Shown piece after piece: positions 6,423-14,476 of a stretch of 32,112 nt of DNA. The stretch lies in NCBI RefSeq assembly GCF_003286075.1, contig NZ_QLUV01000015.1:1-32112 (forward strand). The letters are read 5' to 3'. How positions within the stretch are numbered: the stretch's first letter is position 1; the number at the start of each line of letters is the position of its first letter. Origin of the DNA: Paracoccus endophyticus (GTDB lineage: Bacteria; Pseudomonadota; Alphaproteobacteria; Rhodobacterales; Rhodobacteraceae). Both the position numbers and the translations under genes were made by a program. The notes beneath the pieces are model-generated. The model worked only from the letters and a program-made list of their open reading frames with translations, ran no database searches and was not told where the DNA came from.

Positions 6423-7523
6423 GTGGTGAACGGTGTTCTGCCCGACAGTGCGCTGGCACGGCTGATCGATGCGGGCGCGATCCGCGCCGACCGGCCGATC
6501 ACCCCCGACCAGATCCAGCCTGCCAGCCTTGACCTGCGCCTTGGCGCGACCGCGTGGCGGCTGCGCGCCTCGTTCCTGGCCGGGCGCGGACGACGCATCG
6601 CCGACAGGCTGGCCGATTTCGAGATGCATCGCATGGACCTGACCGACGGGGCCGTGCTGGAAAAGGGCTGCGTCTATCTGTTGCCTCTGGTCGAACGGCT
6701 GGCGCTGCCGGCGGGCCTGGACGCGGTGGCGAACGCCAAGTCCTCGACCGGGCGGCTGGACCTTCTGACGCGCCTCGTGACCGATGACGGGACCGAATTC
6801 GACCGCCTGCCCGCGGGGTATGACGGGCCGCTGTATGCGGAAATCTGCCCGCGCAGCTTTTCGGTGCTGGTGCGACCCGGGATGCGCCTGAATCAGCTGC
6901 GGCTGCGGCAGGGCCAGGCGGTGCTGGACGACACCGCGCTGGCTGCGCTGCACGCGGCCGAGCCGCTGGTGGACGGCACGCCGCTGATCGACGAGGGCCT
7001 GGGGTTTTCCGTCGATCTGCGCCCCGGTGCGGGCACGGACGATGGCGATCTGGTCGGCTATCGGGCGCGGCCGCACACCGGCGTCATCGACCTGGACCGC
7101 ATCGCTGCCTATGACCCGCGCGATTTCTGGGACGCGCTGCGCACGACCGAGGCGCGTCTGATCCTGGACCCAGGCGCGTTCTACATCCTCGTCAGCCGCG
7201 AGGCGGTGACGATTCCGCCCGATTATGCCGCCGAGATGTCGCCCTATCTGGCGATGGCGGGCGAGTTCCGGGTCCATTACGCGGGGTTTTTCGATCCCGG
7301 CTTCGGCCACGGCACGGGACGCGGCGCGCGCGGCGTCCTCGAGGTGCGCTGCCACGAGGCGCCCTTTGCGCTGGAACACGGGCAGGTCGTGGGGCGGCTG
7401 GTCTATGAACGCATGGCCGCGCGGCCCGACCGGCTGTATGGCGCGGGGATCGCCTCGAACTATCAGGGCCAGGGGCTGAAGCTGGCCAAGCAGTTCCGCC
7501 AGATCAGCGCATGCGGCGGGTGA
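6423..7523 (+). CDS. dcd: 2'-deoxycytidine 5'-triphosphate deaminase, long form
   Basis: The enzyme deaminates dCTP to dUTP, feeding thymidylate synthesis in the cytosol. At 366 residues it is about twice the length of E. coli Dcd; this tandem, dUTPase-fold form is usual in alphaproteobacteria. Family motifs are IQPASLDLRLG (about 32-42), the phosphate-binding AKSSTGRLD (about 103-111), and AEICPRSFSVLVRPGMRLNQLR (about 141-162). The C-terminal half repeats the fold (GVIDLDRI, AGEFRVHYAGFFDPGFGHG). The start is GTG at 6423 or the next codon, GTG at 6426; AGGGG lies just upstream. It is monocistronic behind the tRNA-Pro terminator and converges with the small gene ending at 7504, overlapping it by 20 bp at the 3' ends. 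Confidence 0.93.
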   Translation: MVNGVLPDSALARLIDAGAIRADRPITPDQIQPASLDLRLGATAWRLRASFLAGRGRRIADRLADFEMHRMDLTDGAVLEKGCVYLLPLVERLALPAGLDAVANAKSSTGRLDLLTRLVTDDGTEFDRLPAGYDGPLYAEICPRSFSVLVRPGMRLNQLRLRQGQAVLDDTALAALHAAEPLVDGTPLIDEGLGFSVDLRPGAGTDDGDLVGYRARPHTGVIDLDRIAAYDPRDFWDALRTTEARLILDPGAFYILVSREAVTIPPDYAAEMSPYLAMAGEFRVHYAGFFDPGFGHGTGRGARGVLEVRCHEAPFALEHGQVVGRLVYERMAARPDRLYGAGIASNYQGQGLKLAKQFRQISACGG

Positions 7524-7722
7524 TGCGCGCGGCCTGACGGGCGCGCTTGACGGCGTCGCGCGTGGCCTTGGCCTGCCTTTGCGACGCCGGTGTCGCCTTG
7601 CCGGCCGAAGCGGGGCCGCCCGACAGGCGCGCGACCTTGTCGATGCCCTTCTTCATTCCCCGGCGCAGCATCCGGTTCCTCAGCATCCGCCCGAACCGGC
7701 CGAAAATCGTGCCAATCTTCAT
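7504..7722 (-). CDS. Small basic hypothetical protein
   Basis: This 72-residue protein is very rich in Arg and Lys: FGRFGRMLRNRMLRRGMKKG near the N-terminus, a Ser/Ala linker and RARQAARITRRMR at the end. I know no function; nucleic-acid binding is suggested only by charge. The ATG at 7722 has AAGGA eight bases upstream, better than the ORF's earlier start at 7740, which overlaps scpB. It follows scpB on the same strand with a 14-bp gap and is probably the last gene of an scpA-scpB-orf transcript. Its 3' end overlaps dcd on the other strand. Confidence 0.65.
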   Translation of the reverse strand: MKIGTIFGRFGRMLRNRMLRRGMKKGIDKVARLSGGPASAGKATPASQRQAKATRDAVKRARQAARITRRMR

Positions 7723-7736
7723 CGTGTCAGTCCTTG

Positions 7737-8378
7737 TCAATCGCCGAACAGATCGCAGCCCGGTTCCTCTGCGGCAACGATATCGGCCTGTGCACCGCCC
7801 GCCGCAAGGGCCAGCCGCGGCCCTGCGGGGGGCCGCGGGTCAAGCAGGCCGGCCGCGCGCAGCTCGCCCAGGCCCGGCAGGTCACGGGTGCTGGCCAGGC
7901 CGAAGTGGTCCAGGAACGCCTCGGTCACGACGAAGGTCACGGGGCGGCCCGGCGACGGGCGGCGCCGGCCCAGCCGCACCCAGCCCATGTCGATCAGCTG
8001 GTCCAGCGTGCCGCGCGACAGGGCGACGCCCCGGATCTCCTCGATCTCGGTGCGCGTGACCGGCTGGTGATAGGCGACGATGGCCAGCACCTCGGTCGCG
8101 GCGCGCGACAGGCGGCGCGTCTCGATCACCGCGTCCTGCATCAGAAACCCCAGGTCGGCGGCGGTGCGAAAGGCCCAGGCATCCCCCACACGCGCCAGCT
8201 CGACGCCGCGCCCGTCATAGCGGACCCGCAGCCGGGCCAGCGCCTCGGCCGGATCGCAGCCGGCGGGCATCCGCGCCGCCATGTCCCGCAGCGTCAGGGG
8301 CTGGGACGCGGCGAACAGCAGCGCCTCGACCATGCGCTCCTGCTCGGGCATCGGCGGAAAGGGGGCGTTGCCCGTCAC
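7737..8378 (-). CDS. scpB: Segregation and condensation protein B
   Basis: ScpB is the kite subunit that binds ScpA in the Smc-ScpAB condensin complex and helps organise and segregate the chromosome. The 213-residue product shows the two winged-helix domains: MVEALLFAASQPLTLRDMAA at about 15-35, and ATEVLAIVAYHQPVTRTEIEEIRG followed by LIDMGWVRLGRR at about 95-140. The C-terminal tail is Pro/Ala-rich. I chose the GTG at 8378, which overlaps the scpA stop as GTGA. The frame stays open further upstream, but that part lies inside scpA and has shadow-like composition. The overlap implies translational coupling with scpA. Confidence 0.92.
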   Translation of the reverse strand: MTGNAPFPPMPEQERMVEALLFAASQPLTLRDMAARMPAGCDPAEALARLRVRYDGRGVELARVGDAWAFRTAADLGFLMQDAVIETRRLSRAATEVLAIVAYHQPVTRTEIEEIRGVALSRGTLDQLIDMGWVRLGRRRPSPGRPVTFVVTEAFLDHFGLASTRDLPGLGELRAAGLLDPRPPAGPRLALAAGGAQADIVAAEEPGCDLFGD

Positions 8379-9154
8379 GGCTTCGCCCGGACCGAGATGG
8401 GGGCAAAGCTCGCCTCTTGCCGGATGTCCAGCCGACCCTGCCGCGCCAGTTCCAGCGACGCGGCAAAGGTCGAGGCGGTCGCGGACCGCCGCCGCGCGGG
8501 GTCGCCGCCCCACCCGTCGGGCAGGAACCCCGCAAGGTCGGTCCAGTCGCCTGCAAAGCCGATCAGGCGGCGCATCCGCTCCAGCGCCTCCTCCAGTGTC
8601 CAGACATCGCGGCGGTCAAAGGCATAGGGGCGAAACTCGTCGCGGGTCCGCAGGCGGGCATAGGCCTGCATCAGGTCGATCAGCCCCGCCTGCCAATGCA
8701 CGGTGCGGGTCCGCGCCACGGCTTCCGGCGCGCCGCGCACGAACCGGTCCCGCCCCAGCCGCGGCCGCGCCATCAGGCGCGCCGCCGCATCGCGCATCGC
8801 GGCCAGCCGGTCCAGTTGGAACGCCAGATGCGCGGCCATGTCGTCGGTGGACGGTCCCTCGGCCGCGGGATCGGGGGGCAGCAGCAGCCGCGACTTCAGA
8901 AAGGCCAGCCACGCCGCCATGACCAGATAGTCGGCCGCCAGTTCGATCCGCAGGGCGCGCGCCCGATCGACAAAGACAAGGTATTGCTCGGCCAGCGCCA
9001 GAACACTGATCTGCATCAGGTCGACCTTTTGCGTGCGCGCCAGGGTCAGCAGCAGGTCCAGCGGCCCGTCCCACCCCGGCACGTCCACGATCAGCGCCTC
9101 GTCCGACGGCAGAGGGGCGGCGGAATCGTGCACTGTCGGGGCCGGTCCGTTCAT
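8375..9154 (-). CDS. scpA: Segregation and condensation protein A
   Basis: ScpA is the kleisin that closes the Smc ring and binds ScpB. The 259-residue length is typical. The N-terminal domain carries the family signature DGPLDLLLTLARTQKVDLMQIS (about residues 28-49) and the AADYLVMAAWLAFLKSRLLLPPD helix (about 73-96). The C-terminal winged helix (about 205-259) ends in the GTGA overlap with scpB. The ATG at 9154 gives the expected N-terminus; the frame extends to 9262 but that part crosses a hairpin (9174-9181 with 9193-9200) and looks non-coding. A TTGACA at 9189-9184 on the minus strand might be a -35 box, with no convincing -10. Confidence 0.93.
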   Translation of the reverse strand: MNGPAPTVHDSAAPLPSDEALIVDVPGWDGPLDLLLTLARTQKVDLMQISVLALAEQYLVFVDRARALRIELAADYLVMAAWLAFLKSRLLLPPDPAAEGPSTDDMAAHLAFQLDRLAAMRDAAARLMARPRLGRDRFVRGAPEAVARTRTVHWQAGLIDLMQAYARLRTRDEFRPYAFDRRDVWTLEEALERMRRLIGFAGDWTDLAGFLPDGWGGDPARRRSATASTFAASLELARQGRLDIRQEASFAPISVRAKP

Positions 9155-9242
9155 GCGCGCAAGGTCGGGGATAGGGGGCGGCCTGTCAACGACCGCCCCC
9201 CGCGCGAGGCATGTCAGACGAAAATGAAGTCGGCGGCGTCGA

Positions 9243-9362
9243 TCAGCCGACAAAATCCACAAAACGCTCGTGATCGGGAAAATCTTGCAGGCGACAGGCG
9301 ATGGGAACGGTCAGATCGAACGCCTGTCCCATCCGGATCGTGGCCAGGAAATCGTGCGCCAT
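9243..9362 (-). CDS. Possible 39-aa ORF or gene remnant
   Basis: In the 324-bp gap between scpA and rpsD, one minus-strand frame reads like protein: MAHDFLATIRMGQAF, then TVPIACRLQDFPDHERFV, with codon choice similar to neighbouring genes. The frame is open further upstream to about 9420 without a start codon. There is no clear Shine-Dalgarno site before the ATG at 9362. It could be a small gene or the fossil end of a longer one. I recognise no family. Confidence 0.25.
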   Translation of the reverse strand: MAHDFLATIRMGQAFDLTVPIACRLQDFPDHERFVDFVG

Positions 9363-9431
9363 CCGAAAAGATGCCTTGGCCTGACAGGACGGCAGCCCCG
9401 GATCGCCTCGATAATGCCAAGGCTTTTAACG

Positions 9432-9456
9432 AAAAAGGCCGCCCGGAAGGGCGGCC
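9432..9456 (-). terminator. rpsD terminator
   Basis: On the minus strand GGCCGCCC and GGGCGGCC (9456-9449 and 9444-9437) form a perfect 8-bp stem with loop TTCC, followed by TTTTT (9436-9432): a textbook intrinsic terminator 23 bp after the rpsD stop. Confidence 0.9.
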
Positions 9457-9478
9457 CTGTTGCTTGCTGAACTGCCGA

Positions 9479-10099
9479 TCAGTTCTTGGCGTAGTATTCG
9501 ACGACCAGGTTCGGTTCCATCTGGACCGCATAGGGGACGTCGCCCAGCGCGGGCGTGCGCACGAAGGTCGCGGTCATCTTGTTGTGGTCCACGTCCAGAT
9601 AGTCGGGCACATCACGCTCGGCCAGGCCGATGGCCTCAAGCACCAGGGTCATCTGGCGCGACTTGTCGCGCACGCTGATCACGTCGCCTTCCTTGACGCG
9701 ATAGGACGCGATGTTCACGCGCTTGCCGTTCACCTGCACATGGCCGTGGTTCACGAACTGGCGGGCCGCCCAGATGGTCGGCACGAACTTGGCGCGATAG
9801 ACGACGGCGTCCAGGCGGCGTTCCAGCAGGCCGATCAGCATCTCGCCGGTGTCGCCGCGCAGGCGCTCGGCCTCGGTATAGATGCGGCGGAACTGCTTTT
9901 CGGTCAGGTCGCCGTAATAGCCCTTGAGCTTCTGCTTGGCGCGCAGCTGGGTGCCAAAGTCCGACAGCTTGTTCTTGCGGCGCTGGCCGTGCTGGCCCGG
10001 GCCGTATTCGCGCTTGTTCACCGGGGACTTGGCGCGGCCCCAGATGTTTTCGCCCATGCGGCGGTCAAGCTTGTACTTGGCAGCGGTGCGTTTGGTCAT
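9479..10099 (-). CDS. rpsD: 30S ribosomal protein S4
   Basis: S4 is a primary 16S rRNA-binding protein that nucleates assembly of the small subunit and helps translational fidelity. The 206-residue product is full length: an N-terminal domain with [20 protein letters not shown] (about 30-49), and the S4 RNA-binding domain [20 protein letters not shown] and [14 protein letters not shown] (about 94-130). It has no cysteines, so it is of the zinc-free type. The ATG at 10099 is preceded by AGGAG eight bases upstream. The gene stands alone with its own promoter (10212-10239) and terminator (9432-9456), as is usual in alphaproteobacteria where rpsD is outside the alpha operon. Confidence 0.98.
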   Translation of the reverse strand: MTKRTAAKYKLDRRMGENIWGRAKSPVNKREYGPGQHGQRRKNKLSDFGTQLRAKQKLKGYYGDLTEKQFRRIYTEAERLRGDTGEMLIGLLERRLDAVVYRAKFVPTIWAARQFVNHGHVQVNGKRVNIASYRVKEGDVISVRDKSRQMTLVLEAIGLAERDVPDYLDVDHNKMTATFVRTPALGDVPYAVQMEPNLVVEYYAKN

Positions 10100-10211
10100 C
10101 GCTGATCTCCTTCGTTCGCTATGAAGGGCGTTGTCCTTTGCCGTTGACCGCCAGGGTCGCGGGCCGACAGGATTCCCCTTGCGGGGGCCACCAACACCAA
10201 TGGAAGCGGCG

Positions 10212-10239
10212 CTTATAGCCTTGCGCGATCCGGTGTCAA
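10212..10239 (-). promoter_or_regulatory. rpsD promoter
   Basis: On the minus strand TTGACA (10239-10234) and TATAAG (10217-10212) are separated by 16 bp, close to the sigma-70 consensus. The -35 box overlaps the stop codon of the MFS gene upstream. The leader to the rpsD ATG is just over 100 nt. Confidence 0.7.
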
Positions 10240-11453
10240 CCCGCGCCGGTCGCCATCCGGCCCATGATGGCCCAGGCCAGGATCGAGCAGGCCAGCGTGG
10301 CCACCGTCACGGGAATGGCCGTGCCGCCATAGGCCAGGCCCACGGGCGCCGCGATCAGCACGGCCGCCAGCGTGGACAGCGCCGACGTCACGGACGCCGT
10401 CGTTCCCGCCAGATGGCCCATCCGCTGCATGGCGATGGCATTCAGGTTGCCGAACGTCAGCCCGGCCATGGTGAACACGCTGACCGCCCACAGAAAGAAC
10501 GCCGCAAACCGCAGCGAGCCGGGCAGCGCCCCGGTCAGCAGCGCCGCCAGAAACAGCGTCGAGACGACGATCTGCATCGCATAGGCCCAGCGCGCCAGCC
10601 GGTGCATGCCCAGCCGCATGACCAGCCGGGCGTTCAGGACGGTGCCTGCGCCCGACAGCAGCGCCATCGCCGCGAACCACAGCGGAAAACTGTCACCCCG
10701 CCCATACGCCTCGGCGAACAGCTGCTGGGCCGAACTGAGCAGCGCGAACATCTGCCCGAACCCCAGCGACAGCACGACCGTGCACAGCACGACCTCGCGG
10801 TCCGACAGCACCTCGCGCACGCCCGCGGCCAGCGTGGACAGCCGCAGCGGCCGGCGGTGCGCGGGCGCCAGCGTTTCCGCCTGCCGCAGCCACATCCACG
10901 CCAGACCGGCAAGGCCGAAGGCCAGGAAGGCCCCGAACACCGCCCGCCAGCCCCCCAGGGCGATGAACCCCTGCCCGATCGAGGGCGCAAGCGCCGGGAT
11001 CAGGATGAACACCATCATCACAAAGCTGGTGATCCGCGCCATGTCGCGCCCCTGGTACAGGTCGCGCACCAGCGCCATGCCGACGATGCGGGGCCCGGCC
11101 GCGCCGATCCCCTGAACGAACCGGGCCAGCAGCAAAAGCTCCAGCGACTGCGCGAACAGCGCGGCCAGGGTGGCGGCCAGATAGACCGCAAAGCCCACCG
11201 CCATGGCGGGCTTGCGCCCGATCGCATCCGACAGCGGCCCCGCAAACAGCGTGCCCAGCCCCATGCCGGCGACGAACGCAGTCAGGATCAGCTGCGCCCG
11301 GTTCACGTCGTCCGGGGTCAGCTCGGCCGCGATCTGCGGCAGGGCCGGCAGCATGGCGTCGATGGAAAACGCGATGACGGCGAACAGGAACGCCAGCATC
11401 GCCACGAACTCGGGCAGGGCCAGCCGATGCGGCGGGCGGGTCGGATCGGTCAT
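10236..11453 (-). CDS. Bcr/CflA-type MFS drug efflux transporter
   Basis: This is a 405-residue inner-membrane proton antiporter of the major facilitator superfamily with about 12 hydrophobic segments. The N-terminus ([20 protein letters not shown] followed by [15 protein letters not shown]) and the motif A loop [13 protein letters not shown] (about residues 72-84), then [21 protein letters not shown] (about 111-131), fit the Bcr/CflA group that exports bicyclomycin, chloramphenicol and similar compounds. The real substrate cannot be told from sequence. The ATG at 11453 starts the natural N-terminus. Downstream, rpsD lies on the same strand but has its own promoter overlapping this stop codon, so read-through is possible but not required. 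Confidence 0.88.
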   Translation of the reverse strand: MTDPTRPPHRLALPEFVAMLAFLFAVIAFSIDAMLPALPQIAAELTPDDVNRAQLILTAFVAGMGLGTLFAGPLSDAIGRKPAMAVGFAVYLAATLAALFAQSLELLLLARFVQGIGAAGPRIVGMALVRDLYQGRDMARITSFVMMVFILIPALAPSIGQGFIALGGWRAVFGAFLAFGLAGLAWMWLRQAETLAPAHRRPLRLSTLAAGVREVLSDREVVLCTVVLSLGFGQMFALLSSAQQLFAEAYGRGDSFPLWFAAMALLSGAGTVLNARLVMRLGMHRLARWAYAMQIVVSTLFLAALLTGALPGSLRFAAFFLWAVSVFTMAGLTFGNLNAIAMQRMGHLAGTTASVTSALSTLAAVLIAAPVGLAYGGTAIPVTVATLACSILAWAIMGRMATGAG

Positions 11454-11514
11454 GGGGGCATCCCTGAGGCGTCACGCGGGCCTAATCCCGCCGCGGCCGC
11501 GGCACAAGGCCGCG

Positions 11515-11566
11515 CGCCCCGCCCCAGCGCCCCGCCCCAGCGGCCCGCCCCAGCGGCCCGCGCCTG
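11515..11566. repeat. 13-nt tandem repeat, four copies
   Basis: Four consecutive 13-nt units start at 11515, 11528, 11541 and 11554. The first two are identical (CGCCCCGCCCCAG), the third has one change, and the fourth has three more. They lie in the divergent gap between the MFS gene and the DUF1489 gene. Confidence 0.75.
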
Positions 11567-11676
11567 CGGGCAGGACGCGGGCGGCGCAGCGCGGCCGGCG
11601 GGGCGGCCGGCGGACCGGCGCCGCAGCCTTGTCCTTGCCCCTGTTGCCGGGCCGAGGGGCCGCCTATATCGCGGCC

Positions 11677-12099
11677 ATGTCCCCATCCCTGCACATGATC
11701 AAGCTTTGCGTCGGCGCCGATGGCCCGGCCGATCTGGAACGCTGGCAGCGCGACCGCTTTGGCGATGGCCCGGCGCGCCACGTCACCCGCATGTGGCCGC
11801 GCCGCCAGGACGAGCTGCTGGGCGGCGGTTCCATCTTCTGGGTGTTCCGCGGGACGATGCTGGCCCGCCAGCGCCTGATCGGGTTCGAGGAGGAGCGCGG
11901 CGGCGACGGCATCCTGCGCTGCGCGCTGATCCTGGACCGCCAGGTGGTCCGCGTCGCGGGCGTGCCGCGGCGGGCGTTCCAGGGCTGGCGCTATCTTAGC
12001 CCCGCCGATGCGCCTGCGGACCTGCCCGAGGGGCGGGCCGAGGAAGCCCCCCTGCCCCCCCAGCTTGCCCGCGAACTTGCGGCCATGGGGCTGCTGTGA
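11677..12099 (+). CDS. DUF1489 family protein
   Basis: This 140-residue protein belongs to DUF1489, a family of unknown function that I know mainly from alphaproteobacteria. The family pattern is plain: LHMIKLCVGADGPADLERWQ at the N-terminus, HVTRMWPRRQDELLGGGSIFWVFRG (about 34-58), LARQRLIGFEEE and the C-terminal RRAFQGWRYLSPADAP. There is no signal peptide or membrane segment. The ATG at 11677 has no strong Shine-Dalgarno site; ATG at 11695 is an alternative. The frame is open far upstream, but that part is the shadow of the MFS gene. tRNA-Gly follows with its own promoter just after the stop. Confidence 0.85.
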   Translation: MSPSLHMIKLCVGADGPADLERWQRDRFGDGPARHVTRMWPRRQDELLGGGSIFWVFRGTMLARQRLIGFEEERGGDGILRCALILDRQVVRVAGVPRRAFQGWRYLSPADAPADLPEGRAEEAPLPPQLARELAAMGLL

Positions 12100-12103
12100 C
12101 CGC

Positions 12104-12131
12104 TTGACCCCGGCCCCGCACCGCGCTAGCC
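12104..12131 (+). promoter_or_regulatory. Promoter of tRNA-Gly
   Basis: TTGACC (12104-12109) and CTAGCC (12126-12131) are 16 bp apart, and the -10 box ends ten bases before the mature tRNA. The -10 match is weak; the position is the stronger argument. Confidence 0.4.
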
Positions 12132-12141
12132 ACGGCACGTC

Positions 12142-12215
12142 GCGGGTGTAGCTCAATGGTAGAGCAGAAGCTTCCCAAGCTTACGACGAGGGTTCGATTC
12201 CCTTCACCCGCTCCA
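12142..12215 (+). tRNA. tRNA-Gly (CCC)
   Basis: Acceptor arms GCGGGTG and CACCCGC, D arm AGCTCAATGGTAGAGC, anticodon loop TTCCCAA (anticodon CCC), T loop TTCGATT, discriminator T and encoded CCA. The outermost anticodon-stem pair is a G-A mismatch. Confidence 0.93.
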
Positions 12216-12424
12216 CTCTCTCTTGTTTCCCCGGGTCGGACGTCGCGCGTGACAGCCCCGGTTCACGGCCTGCGGGCTGCCGCGCCATGACAGGGGCGGT
12301 GGGACCGCAAGGGGCCGCACCCGCGTCCCGATAGGCGTTGCAGCCGTCCCGGGGTGCCCGCGCGACGCCCGCAACCGCAGGACGCTTGCGGCCCTCCTGT
12401 GGCCTGTTGCGCAGGCAACGGCGC

Positions 12425-14347
12425 TCAGCCCGCGCCGCGTGGCAGGGCCACAGCGGCGGTGCTGTCGGGGCGGTCCGCCGTGACGTCGATGCGCAGCGCG
12501 CGCAGGGCGTTCAGGATCACGGCCACGTCGATTGCCTCTTGCAGCAGCGCGCCCTGCACGGGCGTCAGCCAGCCCAGCGCGGCGGCGATCATTCCGGCGA
12601 CCGACAGTCCGATGCCCCAGGCCACGCTTTGCAGCGCGATGGCGCGGGACCGGATGGCGATGCGATGGCCGTCCGCCAGCGGACCCAGGCGATCCACCAG
12701 CAGCACGACATCCGCCGCCTCGGCCGAGGCGGCGGCTCCGTGCGCGCCCATCGCCACCCCGATGTCGGCCGCCGCCAGGGCCGGGGCATCGTTGACGCCG
12801 TCGCCGACCATCATCACCGGGCCGGCCTCGCGCTCGGCCGCGACCAGCCGCAGCTTGCCCTCGGGCGTCATGTCGGCGTGAACGGCGTCCAGGCGCAGCC
12901 CTTCGGTCACGGCCAGGGCGACGGCCCGCCGGTCCCCGGTCGCCAGCACGATGCGCGCGATCCCCTGCCCCCGCATCCGCGCCAGCGTGGCCGCAATGGC
13001 GGGACGCAGCCGGTCGGCCAGTTCGATCCGCCCGGCCGGGCGCCCGTCCAGGGCGACATCGGCGACCGCCGCGCCCGCCGGCGCCGCCACTGCGACGCCG
13101 CCCGCCGTCGCAGGTCCCGGCCGCGCAGGTGCGGCCCCGGCGATCTGCCGCGACACGAACCCGGTTCCGCCCACGGCGACGATGCGACCGTCCACGCGGC
13201 CGACCAGCCCTTCGCCGGGCGTTTCCTCGACCGCCTCGGGCGTGCTCAGCGCCAGGCCGCGGCCCTGCGCCGCGGCGACGATCGCCTGCGCCATGGGATG
13301 GCCTGACGCCTGCTCCAGCCCCGCGGCCAGGGCCAGCACCGTGGCTTCGTCCCAGCCGGGGGCGCAATGGATCGCCGCGACGCGGGGGCGGCCGTCGGTC
13401 AGGGTGCCGGTCTTGTCCAGGATCAGGACGCGGGCGCGGGCCATCGCCTCCAGCGCGCGGCCGCCCTTGATCAGCACGCCGGCGCGTGCCGCGCGCGACA
13501 GCCCGGCGACCAGCGCCACGGGCACCGCCAGGATCAGCGGGCAGGGCGTCGCCACGACCAGCACCGCCACGGCCCGCACCGGATCGCCGCTCAGCGCCCA
13601 GGCCGTCCCGGCGATGGCGATCGCTGCGGCCAGGAAGCCCAGCGACCAGCGGTCGGCCAGCCGCGCCATGGGCGCGCGCGACCGCTGCGCGGCCTGCACC
13701 AGCCGGACGATCCCGGCATAGGTGCTGTCGGCCGCCAGCCGCGCCGCGATCAGGTCGAAGGCCGCGCCGCTGTTGGTCGCGCCGCTCATCACCTCGGCGC
13801 CCGCGGGATGGCGCACCGGCAGCGGCTCTCCGGTCAGGGCCGACTGGTCCAGCAGCGCGCCCGGCCCCGGCCCCACGGCGCCGTCCACGGGCACGATTTC
13901 GCCCTGCCGGATCAGCAGGCGGTCCCCCGGCGCGATGGCGTCCAGTGGCACCTCGGCCAGACCGTCCGGGCCGTGGCGCAGCGCGCTGCGCGGCACCCGG
14001 TTCAGCAGGGCCGTCATCTCGCGCCGGGCGCGGCCCTCGGCGAACTGCTCCAGCACGCTGCCGCCCGTGTACATCACCGCGACCACCGCCGCGGCCAGCG
14101 TCTCGCCCACGGCCAGGGCCGCGGTCATCGACAGGGCGGCGACGATGTCCAGCCCGACCTCGCGCGCGCGCAGGGCGCGCACGATCTCGGCCAGCAGGGC
14201 CGCCAGCACGGGCAGGACCGCGCCCGTCCAGACAAGGCCCGCCGCGTCGGGCCGTCCCGCCGCGGCCATCGCCAGCCCCCCTGCAAGTCCCGCCAGCGCA
14301 AAAGCCAGCAGCAGGCGGCCGGGACGGTCGGGTGAAGGCAGGGTCAT
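12425..14347 (-). CDS. Heavy-metal P1B-type ATPase with TPC motif
   Basis: This 640-residue inner-membrane pump moves a metal ion using ATP. Domain order: hydrophobic helices (about 10-100), actuator domain with LTGE (171-174), the metal-site helix with TPC (267-269), the phosphorylation motif DKTGTLT (311-317), the P1B-specific SGHP (348-351), the hinge GDGVND (515-520) and final helices with LQEAIDVAVILNALRAL. There is no N-terminal metal-binding domain and no CxxC. The TPC replaces the CPC of copper and zinc pumps and the SPC of cobalt pumps, so the substrate is uncertain. The ATG at 14347 begins before the first helix. It stands alone, convergent with tRNA-Gly and divergent from the alpha-2-macroglobulin gene; no metal-responsive regulator adjoins it. 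Confidence 0.92.
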   Translation of the reverse strand: MTLPSPDRPGRLLLAFALAGLAGGLAMAAAGRPDAAGLVWTGAVLPVLAALLAEIVRALRAREVGLDIVAALSMTAALAVGETLAAAVVAVMYTGGSVLEQFAEGRARREMTALLNRVPRSALRHGPDGLAEVPLDAIAPGDRLLIRQGEIVPVDGAVGPGPGALLDQSALTGEPLPVRHPAGAEVMSGATNSGAAFDLIAARLAADSTYAGIVRLVQAAQRSRAPMARLADRWSLGFLAAAIAIAGTAWALSGDPVRAVAVLVVATPCPLILAVPVALVAGLSRAARAGVLIKGGRALEAMARARVLILDKTGTLTDGRPRVAAIHCAPGWDEATVLALAAGLEQASGHPMAQAIVAAAQGRGLALSTPEAVEETPGEGLVGRVDGRIVAVGGTGFVSRQIAGAAPARPGPATAGGVAVAAPAGAAVADVALDGRPAGRIELADRLRPAIAATLARMRGQGIARIVLATGDRRAVALAVTEGLRLDAVHADMTPEGKLRLVAAEREAGPVMMVGDGVNDAPALAAADIGVAMGAHGAAASAEAADVVLLVDRLGPLADGHRIAIRSRAIALQSVAWGIGLSVAGMIAAALGWLTPVQGALLQEAIDVAVILNALRALRIDVTADRPDSTAAVALPRGAG

Positions 14348-14476
14348 GGGGCTGTCCCGTCATGGCAAGGGCCGCGGCAGGCTGGCAGATCGGCGCACGG
14401 TGTCAATCGCCGCCCCGTTGCCGCAGGGCCCGGATCGTGGCACCGTGCGGCCATTCACGCAGCAAGGGGGGACGCG

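Noticed and set aside
12216..12424. Possible riboswitch or small RNA between tRNA-Gly and the metal ATPase
   Set aside because: No conserved riboswitch boxes and no promoter-terminator pair could be identified.
12204..14363. 719-codon minus-strand frame over the metal ATPase
   Set aside because: It is a second frame of the same strand with Gly/Arg-rich composition; the ATPase frame has all P-type motifs.
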